Of a DNA stretch of 64,000 nucleotides, positions 8,617 through 16,481 are shown in pieces. The position numbers and the translations under genes were made by a program. The stretch's first letter is position 1. Each line of letters starts with the position of its first letter. This DNA comes from Bacteroidales bacterium (GTDB taxonomy: Bacteria > Bacteroidota > Bacteroidia > Bacteroidales > UBA932), in the NCBI GenBank assembly GCA_017398125.1, contig JAFQHE010000070.1, forward strand, positions 1 through 64,000. The letters run 5' to 3'. The notes under the pieces were generated by a model, which saw only the letters and a program-made list of their open reading frames with translations, had not been told where the DNA came from and did not search any database.

Positions 8617-9069
8617 ATGATAGAGTACAACATTACAGTAGGAAATGATAAGGATACTGCCTCAATTGCACAGTTTCAGGTAGATATGGCTATGGAATCA
8701 GAAGGTACTGCTTTAGACCATGAACTAGTATTGAAAGGAGTTGCTGCTGCTATGGCTGACGAATATAAAGGCACATATATAGTTGCAAGAGCAAATGGAG
8801 AGGCAATAGGAAGCCTTTTGCTTACACGCGAGTGGAGCGACTGGACTAACAGATGGTACTGGTGGATCCAGAGTGTATATGTAAAACCTGAATATAGAGG
8901 CAAAGGTGCATACAGGGCCATGTATGCAAAGGTAAAGGAGATGGCAAAGGAGCAGGGAATTGTCCAGATACGACTGTATGTTGACAAAACCAACTATCCG
9001 GCCCAGAAGGTTTACCAGAAACTGGGAATGGCCGAGTGCCACTACTATATGTACGAAGAGGTCCTATAA
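8617..9069 (+). CDS. GNAT family N-acetyltransferase
   Basis: 150 residues with the GNAT acetyl-CoA-binding pattern: strand VYVKPEYRGKGAYRAMYA, which includes the R-G-x-G-like pyrophosphate loop, and a C-terminal strand YPAQKVYQKLGM typical of the fold. An N-terminal helix with IAQFQVDMAMESEG and a Trp-rich centre (SDWTNRWYWWIQ) are shared with uncharacterised Bacteroidota GNATs. It would acetylate an amine of a small molecule or protein; the substrate is unknown. The terminator stem overlaps the last codons. Confidence 0.85.
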   Translation: MIEYNITVGNDKDTASIAQFQVDMAMESEGTALDHELVLKGVAAAMADEYKGTYIVARANGEAIGSLLLTREWSDWTNRWYWWIQSVYVKPEYRGKGAYRAMYAKVKEMAKEQGIVQIRLYVDKTNYPAQKVYQKLGMAECHYYMYEEVL

Positions 9070-9083
9070 CGGACCTCTTTTTA
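9056..9083. terminator. Terminator overlapping the GNAT stop codon
   Basis: Nine-base arms AAGAGGTCC (9056-9064) and GGACCTCTT (9071-9079) form a strong stem followed by a T-run. The GNAT stop codon TAA lies in the six-base loop and first arm-side base. The gene downstream, proC, converges from the other side and may use the same stem. Confidence 0.85.
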
Positions 9084-9171
9084 TATTATACGCGTCAACT
9101 CATTATGAGGAAGCACCTCCTGCCGATGTATTGGTTCACTCGTTAACGAAGTGGCGTAACAGACAACACCC

Positions 9172-9963
9172 CTACTTTATACAAGCCTTGAGACCTTTGA
9201 TTACAGCCGAGGTAAAGCCCTCGTTCTCCATCGCATTGAGACCCTTGATTGTAATGCCGTAAGGTGTAGTGACCTTGTCAATTTCAACCTCGGGGTGATT
9301 ACCGCTCTGCAAAAGAAGTTCTGCAGCCCCTTTTACAGTGTGTTCTACAATTTTATGTGCCATTGCAGGACTGAATCCCAACTCAACACCCGCCTCAGCA
9401 GCAGCTCTTATATAACGCATGGCAAAAGCAATTCCGCAAGATGCCAATATTGTTGCAGATGCCATGTGTGACTCATCAATCATAATTACATGTCCAAGCT
9501 GGCTGAAGATCTTTTCAACCATATCACATTGCTCTACAGATGCATTATGTGATGCTATGAATGTCATGCTTGACAGCACCTCTACAGCTGTATTTGGAAT
9601 TACCCTGAAGAGTGTAGGAACAGACTGCTCAACCTTAAGGTATGCGCACAATGTTTCAAATGGAATACCCGCTGCTACAGAAATGACAATTTGACGGGAA
9701 AAATCCAATACAGGAGAGATCTCTGCCAATATGCTCTCCATCAACCAGGGTTTGACTGATATAACTACAAAATCAGCATCTGCAACCGCCTCACAATTGT
9801 CGGTAAGGATCTTGACTCCAGGAAGCAGTTGGTTCAACTTCAAGGTTGTTGCCTCAGACTTTGCAGTACAAGTGATATCCTGAGGAGCAAACAGAGTACC
9901 TTTGATAAGGCCGCGGGCAATGGCTCCACCCATATTGCCGGCGCCAATAATAGCAATTCTCAT
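9172..9963 (-). CDS. proC: Pyrroline-5-carboxylate reductase
   Basis: From the ATG at 9963 the enzyme has 263 residues; five upstream codons in frame lack the conserved start. The N-terminus MRIAIIGAGNMGGAIARGL is the classic NAD(P)-binding fold of P5C reductase, and the C-terminal helical dimer domain shows TPYGITIKGLNAME followed by FTSAVIKGL. It catalyses the last step of proline synthesis, reducing 1-pyrroline-5-carboxylate with NAD(P)H. Length agrees with the family (about 265-275). It follows, on the same strand, an M28 peptidase gene 88 bases upstream, a loose pairing. Confidence 0.95.
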   Translation of the reverse strand: MRIAIIGAGNMGGAIARGLIKGTLFAPQDITCTAKSEATTLKLNQLLPGVKILTDNCEAVADADFVVISVKPWLMESILAEISPVLDFSRQIVISVAAGIPFETLCAYLKVEQSVPTLFRVIPNTAVEVLSSMTFIASHNASVEQCDMVEKIFSQLGHVIMIDESHMASATILASCGIAFAMRYIRAAAEAGVELGFSPAMAHKIVEHTVKGAAELLLQSGNHPEVEIDKVTTPYGITIKGLNAMENEGFTSAVIKGLKACIK

Positions 9964-10050
9964 AATACAGTACATCAACTAATGAGCCGGCAAACCTATA
10001 AATTTTCCATTAAAAATCAAAGTGGAGCATTATATTTACCCGACAGTTCA

Positions 10051-11478
10051 TCAATATTCCTCTACAAACCGTGTAACCAAAGTAAACAGCCTCCCGAAAT
10101 TGCATGAATGGAAATTCTCAAAGGTGTCACGTGGCGAGTGATAGTTCTTGTTGGTATCGCCGTCAAGTTCAATATAGATTGCAGGAACTCCCTTTATGCC
10201 AAACGGATAGTGGTCGGCATAGTCATCCAAAGGGTGGTTGTCAAGTTTGGCAAAAGGGTTTTCCAATGATGAGTTTATACGGTTCAATGCTTCAAGTCCC
10301 TCTTTTCCGGCATCAGAAATCTGGCAGTAAATATTGTTACCATTGTCGCCAATCATATCCAGTTCAACAAAATACCTTATATCTTCCAGAGGAAGAAGAG
10401 GGTTGTCTGTATAGAAGAAAGATCCAAGCAGATTATTCTCCTCTGAATCAAAAAATATGAACATTATTGAGTAATCTGGTTGATTTCTTTTAAAATGTCT
10501 CATAAGATTAAGAAGCATTGCTGTTCCCGATGCATTGTCATTTGCTCCATAGAAGATATTCTTGCCGCAGATGCCAAGATGGTCATAGTGACATGCAAGG
10601 ACAAAATGTTTGTCGGGATATTTCTTGCCAGGAATATATGCTATTAAATTGTGACCGTCATTCTCAATCATCTCTGCTGATGACTCAATTGAGACCTTTT
10701 TGGCATCGGTTGGGAATGATGAAGTGACCATAAACACAGGCATTGGAGTATTGAAGTGGTTCCTGGACTTGAAATAAGGAAAAACAGGCTCCTGGGTTGA
10801 CTTGCAGATTAATGCACCAACTTTATCAAGAGGAACAAAATAGGTCTTGTAGACCTCTATCCCTTTGTATGTATACATATTCTCAACAAAACAGTCCCAA
10901 TCCAAAACTACAGCCTTATCCTTGAATGCGCCGCTGTTGAGGTATGTGCAAAAACCGTCAGGAGTAATATATTTGTTATCAAGGTAAACCACATCAAGTT
11001 CACCCTTATAGGATGGTGAGAACTCCTTTAATGTATACTCAACGGTATGTTCAAGAGTATCACCATCAACCACAAGTTCAACATTGCCTCTCTGGGCATT
11101 GAGTGGATGTTTGAAGTGCTGCATGTATGAAAGCTGCACGTCTGTGCCATGACTCCATCGGGCTGCATCGGAAGGAGAGATGAGGCTCTTGAACTCAGGC
11201 TGGAGTGCATGAAGTTCAGGTCTCTGTTTCCCTTGCCATGACTTTTCAATTACAGACTCAGGAAGGGCAGAAACGCCAATTTTCTCAATCTCGTTGAGTA
11301 TAAATTCCGCCGCTTTAATTGTACCGTTGTTGTAGTTGCTTCTCCCATAATATTTTTCAGAAGAGAGTTCTTTTACAACACTAACGTAATAATCCTCGCT
11401 TGGAGTGGGGATCTCAGAATTACTTGAGCACCCGCCCATTGTAATAAGACTCATAGCCAACAAATAAAATTTTCTCAT
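10051..11478 (-). CDS. M28 family zinc aminopeptidase-like lipoprotein
   Basis: From the ATG at 11478 the protein has 475 residues; the longer frame start lacks a signal. The signal MRKFYLLAMSLITMGGC carries a lipobox (GGC), so it is lipid-anchored. The M28 metal site is complete by eye: ACHYDHLG (His and Asp), NDNASG (bridging Asp), SEENNLLGS (catalytic Glu pair), ELDMIGD (Asp), and a C-terminal His in NYHSPRDTF. Insertion before the catalytic core corresponds to the usual PA-like or lid region. Such peptidases trim amino acids from peptides outside the cytoplasm. The substrate is unknown. Confidence 0.88.
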   Translation of the reverse strand: MRKFYLLAMSLITMGGCSSNSEIPTPSEDYYVSVVKELSSEKYYGRSNYNNGTIKAAEFILNEIEKIGVSALPESVIEKSWQGKQRPELHALQPEFKSLISPSDAARWSHGTDVQLSYMQHFKHPLNAQRGNVELVVDGDTLEHTVEYTLKEFSPSYKGELDVVYLDNKYITPDGFCTYLNSGAFKDKAVVLDWDCFVENMYTYKGIEVYKTYFVPLDKVGALICKSTQEPVFPYFKSRNHFNTPMPVFMVTSSFPTDAKKVSIESSAEMIENDGHNLIAYIPGKKYPDKHFVLACHYDHLGICGKNIFYGANDNASGTAMLLNLMRHFKRNQPDYSIMFIFFDSEENNLLGSFFYTDNPLLPLEDIRYFVELDMIGDNGNNIYCQISDAGKEGLEALNRINSSLENPFAKLDNHPLDDYADHYPFGIKGVPAIYIELDGDTNKNYHSPRDTFENFHSCNFGRLFTLVTRFVEEY

Positions 11479-11536
11479 AATGATTTCAGATATTCTTGAA
11501 TTCCACACAAAGGGTTGAAAAATCATGATAACCATA

Positions 11537-11614
11537 CAAATTTAAATATTTTTTTATTGAAGTTACGCAATTTTGACAATTGATTGGAGTTGATTCGGGT
11601 AATATGTATATTTG
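11537..11614. promoter_or_regulatory. Divergent promoters of the M28 and ypfJ genes
   Basis: Minus-strand TAAATTTG (11537-11544) precedes the M28 gene. Plus-strand TATATTTG (11607-11614) precedes ypfJ by 20 bases, with TTG (11584-11586) 20 bases upstream as a -33 box. The plus-strand pair is a good consensus fit; the minus one lacks a clear -33. Confidence 0.5.
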
Positions 11615-11634
11615 CGACAAATAAAACTTGAATT

Positions 11635-12501
11635 ATGAGATTAACAGGAAGAAGAGAGAGTACAAATGTTGATGACCGCAGGCATATCCGCGGCGGCAAG
11701 AAGGCCGGTCTTGGCCTTGGAGGAATGATAATAGCAGGAATCATTATCTGGCTCATGGGCGGTAACCCTTTAAGCGTGCTCAATTATGCAGATACTGAAA
11801 GTATCTTTATGGAGCAGGGAACATCTGCCTCCTACACCCCTACTGAACAAGATGAAGAACTTGCAAAATTCTCCCGACAAATTCTTGCAGGAACTGAAGA
11901 TGTCTGGACAAAAGAGTTCCAGAAAATGGGCCGTACATACAGGGCACCGCGCCTTGTCCTTTTCACAGGCAGTGTTCAATCTGCATGTGGAGGAGCAAGT
12001 TCATCAACAGGTCCATTCTATTGCTCTGCCGACCAGAGTGTTTATATTGACCTGTCATTTTTCAAGGATATGAAAAGGCAGTTGGGTGCCGACGGCGATT
12101 TTGCATATGCATACGTGATTGCCCACGAAGTCGGACATCATGTGCAGTATCTGCTTGGAATACTCGACAATGCACACAAACAGATGAGCAGTATGAGTGA
12201 AAAGGAGAGCAACAGAATCAGTGTACGTCTTGAACTCCAAGCCGACTTCTTTGCCGGAATATGGGCACACCACGACAATAAGATGTTCAACTCACTTGAA
12301 GACGGAGATATTGAAGAGGGTATCAATGCAGCTTCCAAAATTGGAGATGATTACCTCCAGAAAAAGGCACAGGGCTATACTGTACCCGACTCATTCAACC
12401 ACGGAACATCTGCACAACGCATGAGATGGCTTAAAAAAGGTATAAACAGCGGAAAAGTAAGCGATGGCGACACATTTACACCATCCTATCAGGAACTGTA
12501 A
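11635..12501 (+). CDS. ypfJ: KPN_02809/YpfJ family neutral zinc metallopeptidase
   Basis: 288 residues. The N-terminus MRLTGRRESTNVDDRR and the glycine-rich stretch leading into a hydrophobic segment (GMIIAGIIIWLMGG) are characteristic of the YpfJ family, which spans the inner membrane once. The zinc motif HEVGHH (HExxH) occurs near residue 165, and SSTGPFYC with DLSFF match the conserved substrate region. A downstream QADFFAG glutamate/aspartate region completes the metal site. Its physiological substrate is not known. A 17-base gap links it to the following gene, so the two are probably co-transcribed from 11607. Confidence 0.92.
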   Translation: MRLTGRRESTNVDDRRHIRGGKKAGLGLGGMIIAGIIIWLMGGNPLSVLNYADTESIFMEQGTSASYTPTEQDEELAKFSRQILAGTEDVWTKEFQKMGRTYRAPRLVLFTGSVQSACGGASSSTGPFYCSADQSVYIDLSFFKDMKRQLGADGDFAYAYVIAHEVGHHVQYLLGILDNAHKQMSSMSEKESNRISVRLELQADFFAGIWAHHDNKMFNSLEDGDIEEGINAASKIGDDYLQKKAQGYTVPDSFNHGTSAQRMRWLKKGINSGKVSDGDTFTPSYQEL

Positions 12502-12518
12502 CAGAGGAAACAATCAAT

Positions 12519-13187
12519 ATGGCATACAGGAAATTTGGCACATGCTTTTTTGAAAGATATGCTCAACTGACACTTGAGACCATACTTGGAGACCGTTTTG
12601 CCGGACTTGTAAATATGGACAGGCCCGATCTTCAAAGTAAAGACGGAAGATTGGGCATTGAGGTTACAAGAGCAATGGAGCCCAACAAAAAAAACGCGAA
12701 CCAACTTTTGAAGGAGCTGGCGGGAATGGAAATCAAGGAGGAACAGAGGAACGACCTTCAAAGTATAGTTGAAAGCGGATATGCCTATGGTCTTCCCGGG
12801 TTGGATTACACAGGAGCTGTTGAGAATGATTATTGGGCATTGGCACTACCATTGAAAAGAATACTCAAAAGCAAGATAGAGAAAGTTGCCAAGGGATTTT
12901 ATGGCAATTTTGACCATTTTGAACTATATGTCTTCTGCAGAGACCTTCTTGATATGTCACAGGTTGAGGCAGCCCTATCCTACACACTTGAGCTTCAGGA
13001 CAATCTTGATCTCCGTTTTGAGACACTCTATCTGTCACAAACAGATACTCTTTATGTATGCAACCTTAAAGACAATAAACTATACGAAGGAATAGATACA
13101 AAAATAGATGTCTACGCTATTCCAGATGCAATGCGGAGAGATCTATTTTTCAAATCACTGAAACCAGAGCATGAAATAACAACTTGA
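12519..13187 (+). CDS. Hypothetical protein, possible PD-(D/E)xK nuclease-like fold
   Basis: 222 residues, no signal peptide and no membrane segment. I do not recognise the family. Near the N-terminus the pattern is a helix with Glu12/Glu20, then PDLQSKDGRLGIEVT (Asp37, Glu48). This resembles the PD-(D/E)xK arrangement of metal-binding Asp and Glu on adjacent strands seen in restriction and repair nucleases. The third residue of ExK is Thr (EVT), which occurs in some divergent members but weakens the call. The rest is mixed helix and strand. It lies 17 bases after ypfJ. Codon use is like that of its neighbours. Confidence 0.6.
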   Translation: MAYRKFGTCFFERYAQLTLETILGDRFAGLVNMDRPDLQSKDGRLGIEVTRAMEPNKKNANQLLKELAGMEIKEEQRNDLQSIVESGYAYGLPGLDYTGAVENDYWALALPLKRILKSKIEKVAKGFYGNFDHFELYVFCRDLLDMSQVEAALSYTLELQDNLDLRFETLYLSQTDTLYVCNLKDNKLYEGIDTKIDVYAIPDAMRRDLFFKSLKPEHEITT

Positions 13188-13241
13188 TCTATCAGCTCCA
13201 AACCGCTACTCACTATTGAAAAAGGCGCAGCGGATGCTCTA

Positions 13242-13421
13242 TCAACACACCGAGATGATTGCCGGCACATCATCAGCGTTAAAAGGAGCTGAGATCAGAC
13301 ACATCCCAACATCATAACCCAAATCAAGTCCCCTGAGAGCCTCCTTGCACAAAAGGAAGAATTTAACTGCTGGGGTTAAACCAAATGTGAGTAATAGAGT
13401 TATTATATTGAAGAGTTCCAT
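13242..13421 (-). CDS. Possible small membrane protein
   Basis: A 59-codon frame from MELFNIITLLLTFGLTPAV, with a single hydrophobic segment then LLCKEALRGLDLG. It occupies part of the 315-base gap 13188-13502. A near-consensus -7 box (minus-strand TATCCTTG, 13444-13451) lies upstream. There is no homology I can name, and the ORF may be chance. The rest of the gap shows no gene. Confidence 0.25.
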   Translation of the reverse strand: MELFNIITLLLTFGLTPAVKFFLLCKEALRGLDLGYDVGMCLISAPFNADDVPAIISVC

Positions 13422-13502
13422 AATTCGCATACAAACAGATTTGCAAGGATAAAGAACCTAAGGAACAATTTTATAAATTAGCAACACTATAAATGAACTG
13501 CT

Positions 13503-14915
13503 ATGGGAAACGGCACAAAAGAGAATATCCTACGGATTATAGAGTCACAAAGGGAATTCTTCAAAAGCGGAAAGAGCCTTTCGGTAACATTCAGGAAGCA
13601 GATGCTCCTCAAACTGCTGAATGCCATTGAAACAAATGAGAAAGAGCTGTCAGATGCACTGTGGGAAGATCTGCACAAATCATATGAAGAGGCATACCTT
13701 ACCGAGTTCAGCATTGTAAAGGAGGAGATAAGAAGCCACTTGAAACATCTTTCAAAATGGAGTGCCCCCCAAAAGGTGAGTACCCCTCTCAAGCTTCAAC
13801 CTGCAAAAAGCTACATAGTAAAAGAGCCTCTTGGAAATACTTTGATTATATCACCATGGAACTATCCCGTACAGCTCCTTTTGTCTCCATTGGTTGGAGC
13901 AATTTCGGCAGGATGTACTGCAGTATTAAAGCCGTCGCCATACGTACCTAATATATCATCCGCACTTGAAAAGATGATCAAAGGTTGTTTTAATGAGGAT
14001 TATATAGCTGTAATACAAGGGAATCGGGAAGTAAACACTTTTTTGCTTGACCAGCGTTGGGATCTTATATTCTTTACTGGAAGTCCTTCATTGGGCAAAA
14101 CTGTAATGGCAGCTGCTGCAAAACACCTCACACCGGTAATACTGGAACTTGGAGGCAAAAGTCCTTGCATAATTGACAAAACTGCCAATATAGAGATTGC
14201 CTCCCGACGGATTGCCTGGGGCAAGACACTCAATTGCGGACAGACATGCATAGCACCTGATTACATCATAATACATAACGATATAAAGGAGAGATTCATA
14301 AAATCGTTCAAAGATGAACTCTACAAGCTTCACAGGGGGAAGAGTTATCCGGCCAACAACAAAATATTTCCAGACAGATACTACGTACATATAATCAATG
14401 AAAAGGCCTTTGACCGCCTTATCGGTTATCTTGATGAGGGTGAGATAATATACGGAGGAGAGTATGATAGGGAGAACCTGCTGATTGAACCTACTTTGAT
14501 TGATGTGTATTCGCTTGACACACCAATAATGCAAGAGGAGATTTTTGGCCCAATCTTACCTGTAATCACCCTTGATGAGAGTTCAAAACCATTCAAAGAT
14601 AGTGTATTGGAGTTCATGAAAACAAAGGAGAAACCTCTTGCCCTATATTATTTTGGAAAAGAGGCTGATGGTTGGGAGATCATAGCGGGCACATCCTCCG
14701 GAGGAGGCTGCATAAATGATGTAATCATGCACATAGCAAATGACAATCTTCCATTTGGAGGAGTTGGCAACTCTGGCATGGGGCATTACCACAACAGGGA
14801 GAGCTTTGAATGCTTCAGCCACAGCCGGTCAATTCTCATCAGTGGCACATGGCCGGACTTTCCTTTCAGATATATGCCATACAAGTTCTTTTCACTCATA
14901 AAAAAAATAGTGTAA
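13503..14915 (+). CDS. Aldehyde dehydrogenase, class 3-like
   Basis: 470 residues with all main ALDH landmarks: SPWNYPVQLLLSPL (substrate/NAD entry), FTGSPSLGK (NAD-binding loop), ELGGKSPCI (catalytic Glu region) and LNCGQTCIAPDYI (catalytic Cys). The short length and the C-terminal PFGGVGNSGMGHYHN with a hydrophobic tail (FRYMPYKFFSLIKKIV) resemble the class 3 fatty/aromatic aldehyde dehydrogenases, whose tail can associate with membranes. It would oxidise aldehydes to acids with NAD(P)+. The physiological aldehyde is unknown. It is monocistronic, with a terminator at 14979. Confidence 0.92.
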   Translation: MGNGTKENILRIIESQREFFKSGKSLSVTFRKQMLLKLLNAIETNEKELSDALWEDLHKSYEEAYLTEFSIVKEEIRSHLKHLSKWSAPQKVSTPLKLQPAKSYIVKEPLGNTLIISPWNYPVQLLLSPLVGAISAGCTAVLKPSPYVPNISSALEKMIKGCFNEDYIAVIQGNREVNTFLLDQRWDLIFFTGSPSLGKTVMAAAAKHLTPVILELGGKSPCIIDKTANIEIASRRIAWGKTLNCGQTCIAPDYIIIHNDIKERFIKSFKDELYKLHRGKSYPANNKIFPDRYYVHIINEKAFDRLIGYLDEGEIIYGGEYDRENLLIEPTLIDVYSLDTPIMQEEIFGPILPVITLDESSKPFKDSVLEFMKTKEKPLALYYFGKEADGWEIIAGTSSGGGCINDVIMHIANDNLPFGGVGNSGMGHYHNRESFECFSHSRSILISGTWPDFPFRYMPYKFFSLIKKIV

Positions 14916-14978
14916 AGAATAATTGCTCCGTTAAAAAGATTAAATGGAGAGCCAAATGGGATCTCTATAAACAGCGAA

Positions 14979-15009
14979 CCCCTATTAGAAAGCACTCTAA
15001 TAGGGGGTT
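14979..15009 (+). terminator. Hairpin after the aldehyde dehydrogenase gene
   Basis: Arms CCCCTATTAGA (14979-14989) and TCTAATAGGGG (14996-15006) pair perfectly over a six-base loop. Only a short T-rich tail follows. It lies 64 bases past the stop codon. Confidence 0.7.
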
Positions 15010-15092
15010 ATTCATTTGATAAGAGACCATTGAGCAGCCTCTACAGCAATTTAAAATATTACGTTAAAGTATAAGTCTTAAAATAAATTCAT

Positions 15093-15725
15093 CTACTCAA
15101 CTTTGGCATCAGCAAAGAGATCTTCATAATCCTCAGTGGCCCGCATGATTACATCCTTCGCTGTTTCAGGTCCATATATTGAGACAAACTGCATACGGCT
15201 GGTATGCTCGCCAGGAATGTCCTTGTAGGTACTGAAGTAGTGTATCAGTCTGCGGATAATATCCTTTGGAACCTGCTCAATGTCAGTCATCATACCATAA
15301 ACGGCATCACTTCTCAATACAGCAATTATCTTGTCGTCGGCCTGATTATGATCCAGAAGCCTCAAACCTCCTATTGGACGTGAATTGACAATAATGTCAC
15401 CATGTGTAACATCCTTTTCAGTAAGGATACATATATCAAGGGGATCTCCGTCTCCCTCCACATCATCCCTGACCAAAGCCTTGTTGGTCAATTCTGCCAT
15501 CTTTGGACCGCAATATGTCTTAGGCAAGAAACCATATAGAGAAGGAACAATGTTTGAAAATTTCTGAGGTCTGTCCAATGACAAATAACCTGACTCTTTG
15601 TCAACCTCGTACTTAACTGTATCAGTAGGTACAATCTCTATGAACGCCCTTACTACCTCAGGAAAGTTATCTCCCTGGCTTATTCCGTGCCAAGGATGGG
15701 CTTTATGGGTTTTCTTAGTATACAT
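15093..15725 (-). CDS. ppa: Inorganic pyrophosphatase, soluble family I
   Basis: 210 residues with the family I signature GDGDPLDICILTE (metal-binding aspartates, about residues 94-100) and the preceding YGFLPKTYCG. It hydrolyses pyrophosphate to two phosphates in the cytoplasm and so pulls biosynthetic reactions forward. Bacteroidota versions are longer than the E. coli enzyme (about 175), as here. It follows the Mpv17-like gene on the same strand by 50 bases, but a -7 box at 15733 suggests its own promoter. Confidence 0.93.
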   Translation of the reverse strand: MYTKKTHKAHPWHGISQGDNFPEVVRAFIEIVPTDTVKYEVDKESGYLSLDRPQKFSNIVPSLYGFLPKTYCGPKMAELTNKALVRDDVEGDGDPLDICILTEKDVTHGDIIVNSRPIGGLRLLDHNQADDKIIAVLRSDAVYGMMTDIEQVPKDIIRRLIHYFSTYKDIPGEHTSRMQFVSIYGPETAKDVIMRATEDYEDLFADAKVE

Positions 15726-15732
15726 AATGGAA

Positions 15733-15740
15733 CAAAATTA
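15733..15740 (-). promoter_or_regulatory. ppa: Probable -7 box of ppa
   Basis: Minus-strand TAATTTTG fits TAnnTTTG and ends seven bases before the ppa start codon, so the leader would be extremely short or absent. Spacing to a -33 box is unclear. Confidence 0.35.
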
Positions 15741-15775
15741 GTAATAATTTTGTGTGGTTGTTCTTTAAAATGGTT

Positions 15776-16462
15776 CTATTTTTTGGAGGCGACAGCCAGT
15801 AACACACCAAGAACTATCCCTAATAGAGCCGCAAAGAGAACTCTCTGTTCCGGTGGAAGTAAAAATGTTACAGTATGGGCAGGATACCAGAAAAAAGGTA
15901 TTGTCTTCTTGAATACAAAGCCCCATTGTACATTCCAATTGAGTTCTGCAAAACGTCTTGCCATAGGTATAGGTGTGACAAGTGCCTTTAGCGAGCCGCC
16001 AAACTCTGCTATATGGGCATCTGTTATCTTATGAAAAGTCATGAATACCGGTGCAAAAATGGTATTCATGGCAACAGAAACCGACAATGCTACCAAAAGT
16101 TTGTCCATTGAGAAACTCTCTGCCGCCAAAAGAGTCGAGGCATTTTCAAATCCCATATACTCCAAAAACATGGGAGTTCCTTTGGAGAAGATTATCATTG
16201 CCATATTGATTCCCATTCCAAGGAATCCCCATATAACCATCCTGGGCAAGATGCCAAATGAAGGTGTAACATACTTGCCGGTGGATATTCTGCAACCAAG
16301 CATCTCTCCCATTGTTGAGAGAATTGCAAACTTCAGAAAACTCATGACCATACCATGTTCCGCATTGAAAGAGTTGTACCACGCATAGAGAGGATCAATC
16401 AACGCAAACGGCAGAAAAAGGGCCAGAACAGCAAGAATAAAATAGAAATCACTCCGTTTCAT
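15776..16462 (-). CDS. Mpv17/PMP22-like membrane protein
   Basis: 228 residues with about five hydrophobic segments and no signal peptide needed. The C-terminal stretch has W-Y-P, then TVTFLLPPEQR and a final helix, which fits the spacing of the Mpv17/PMP22 family signature (Trp-Pro, Phe, Pro, Arg followed by a last membrane helix). In eukaryotes these proteins sit in organelle membranes and may form channels. Bacterial relatives have no established function. The gene is 19 bases after the EF-hand-like gene and so is probably the last of a three-gene transcript. The family assignment is by motif spacing only. Confidence 0.6.
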   Translation of the reverse strand: MKRSDFYFILAVLALFLPFALIDPLYAWYNSFNAEHGMVMSFLKFAILSTMGEMLGCRISTGKYVTPSFGILPRMVIWGFLGMGINMAMIIFSKGTPMFLEYMGFENASTLLAAESFSMDKLLVALSVSVAMNTIFAPVFMTFHKITDAHIAEFGGSLKALVTPIPMARRFAELNWNVQWGFVFKKTIPFFWYPAHTVTFLLPPEQRVLFAALLGIVLGVLLAVASKK

Positions 16463-16481
16463 ACACCGACTGCATCAACTC

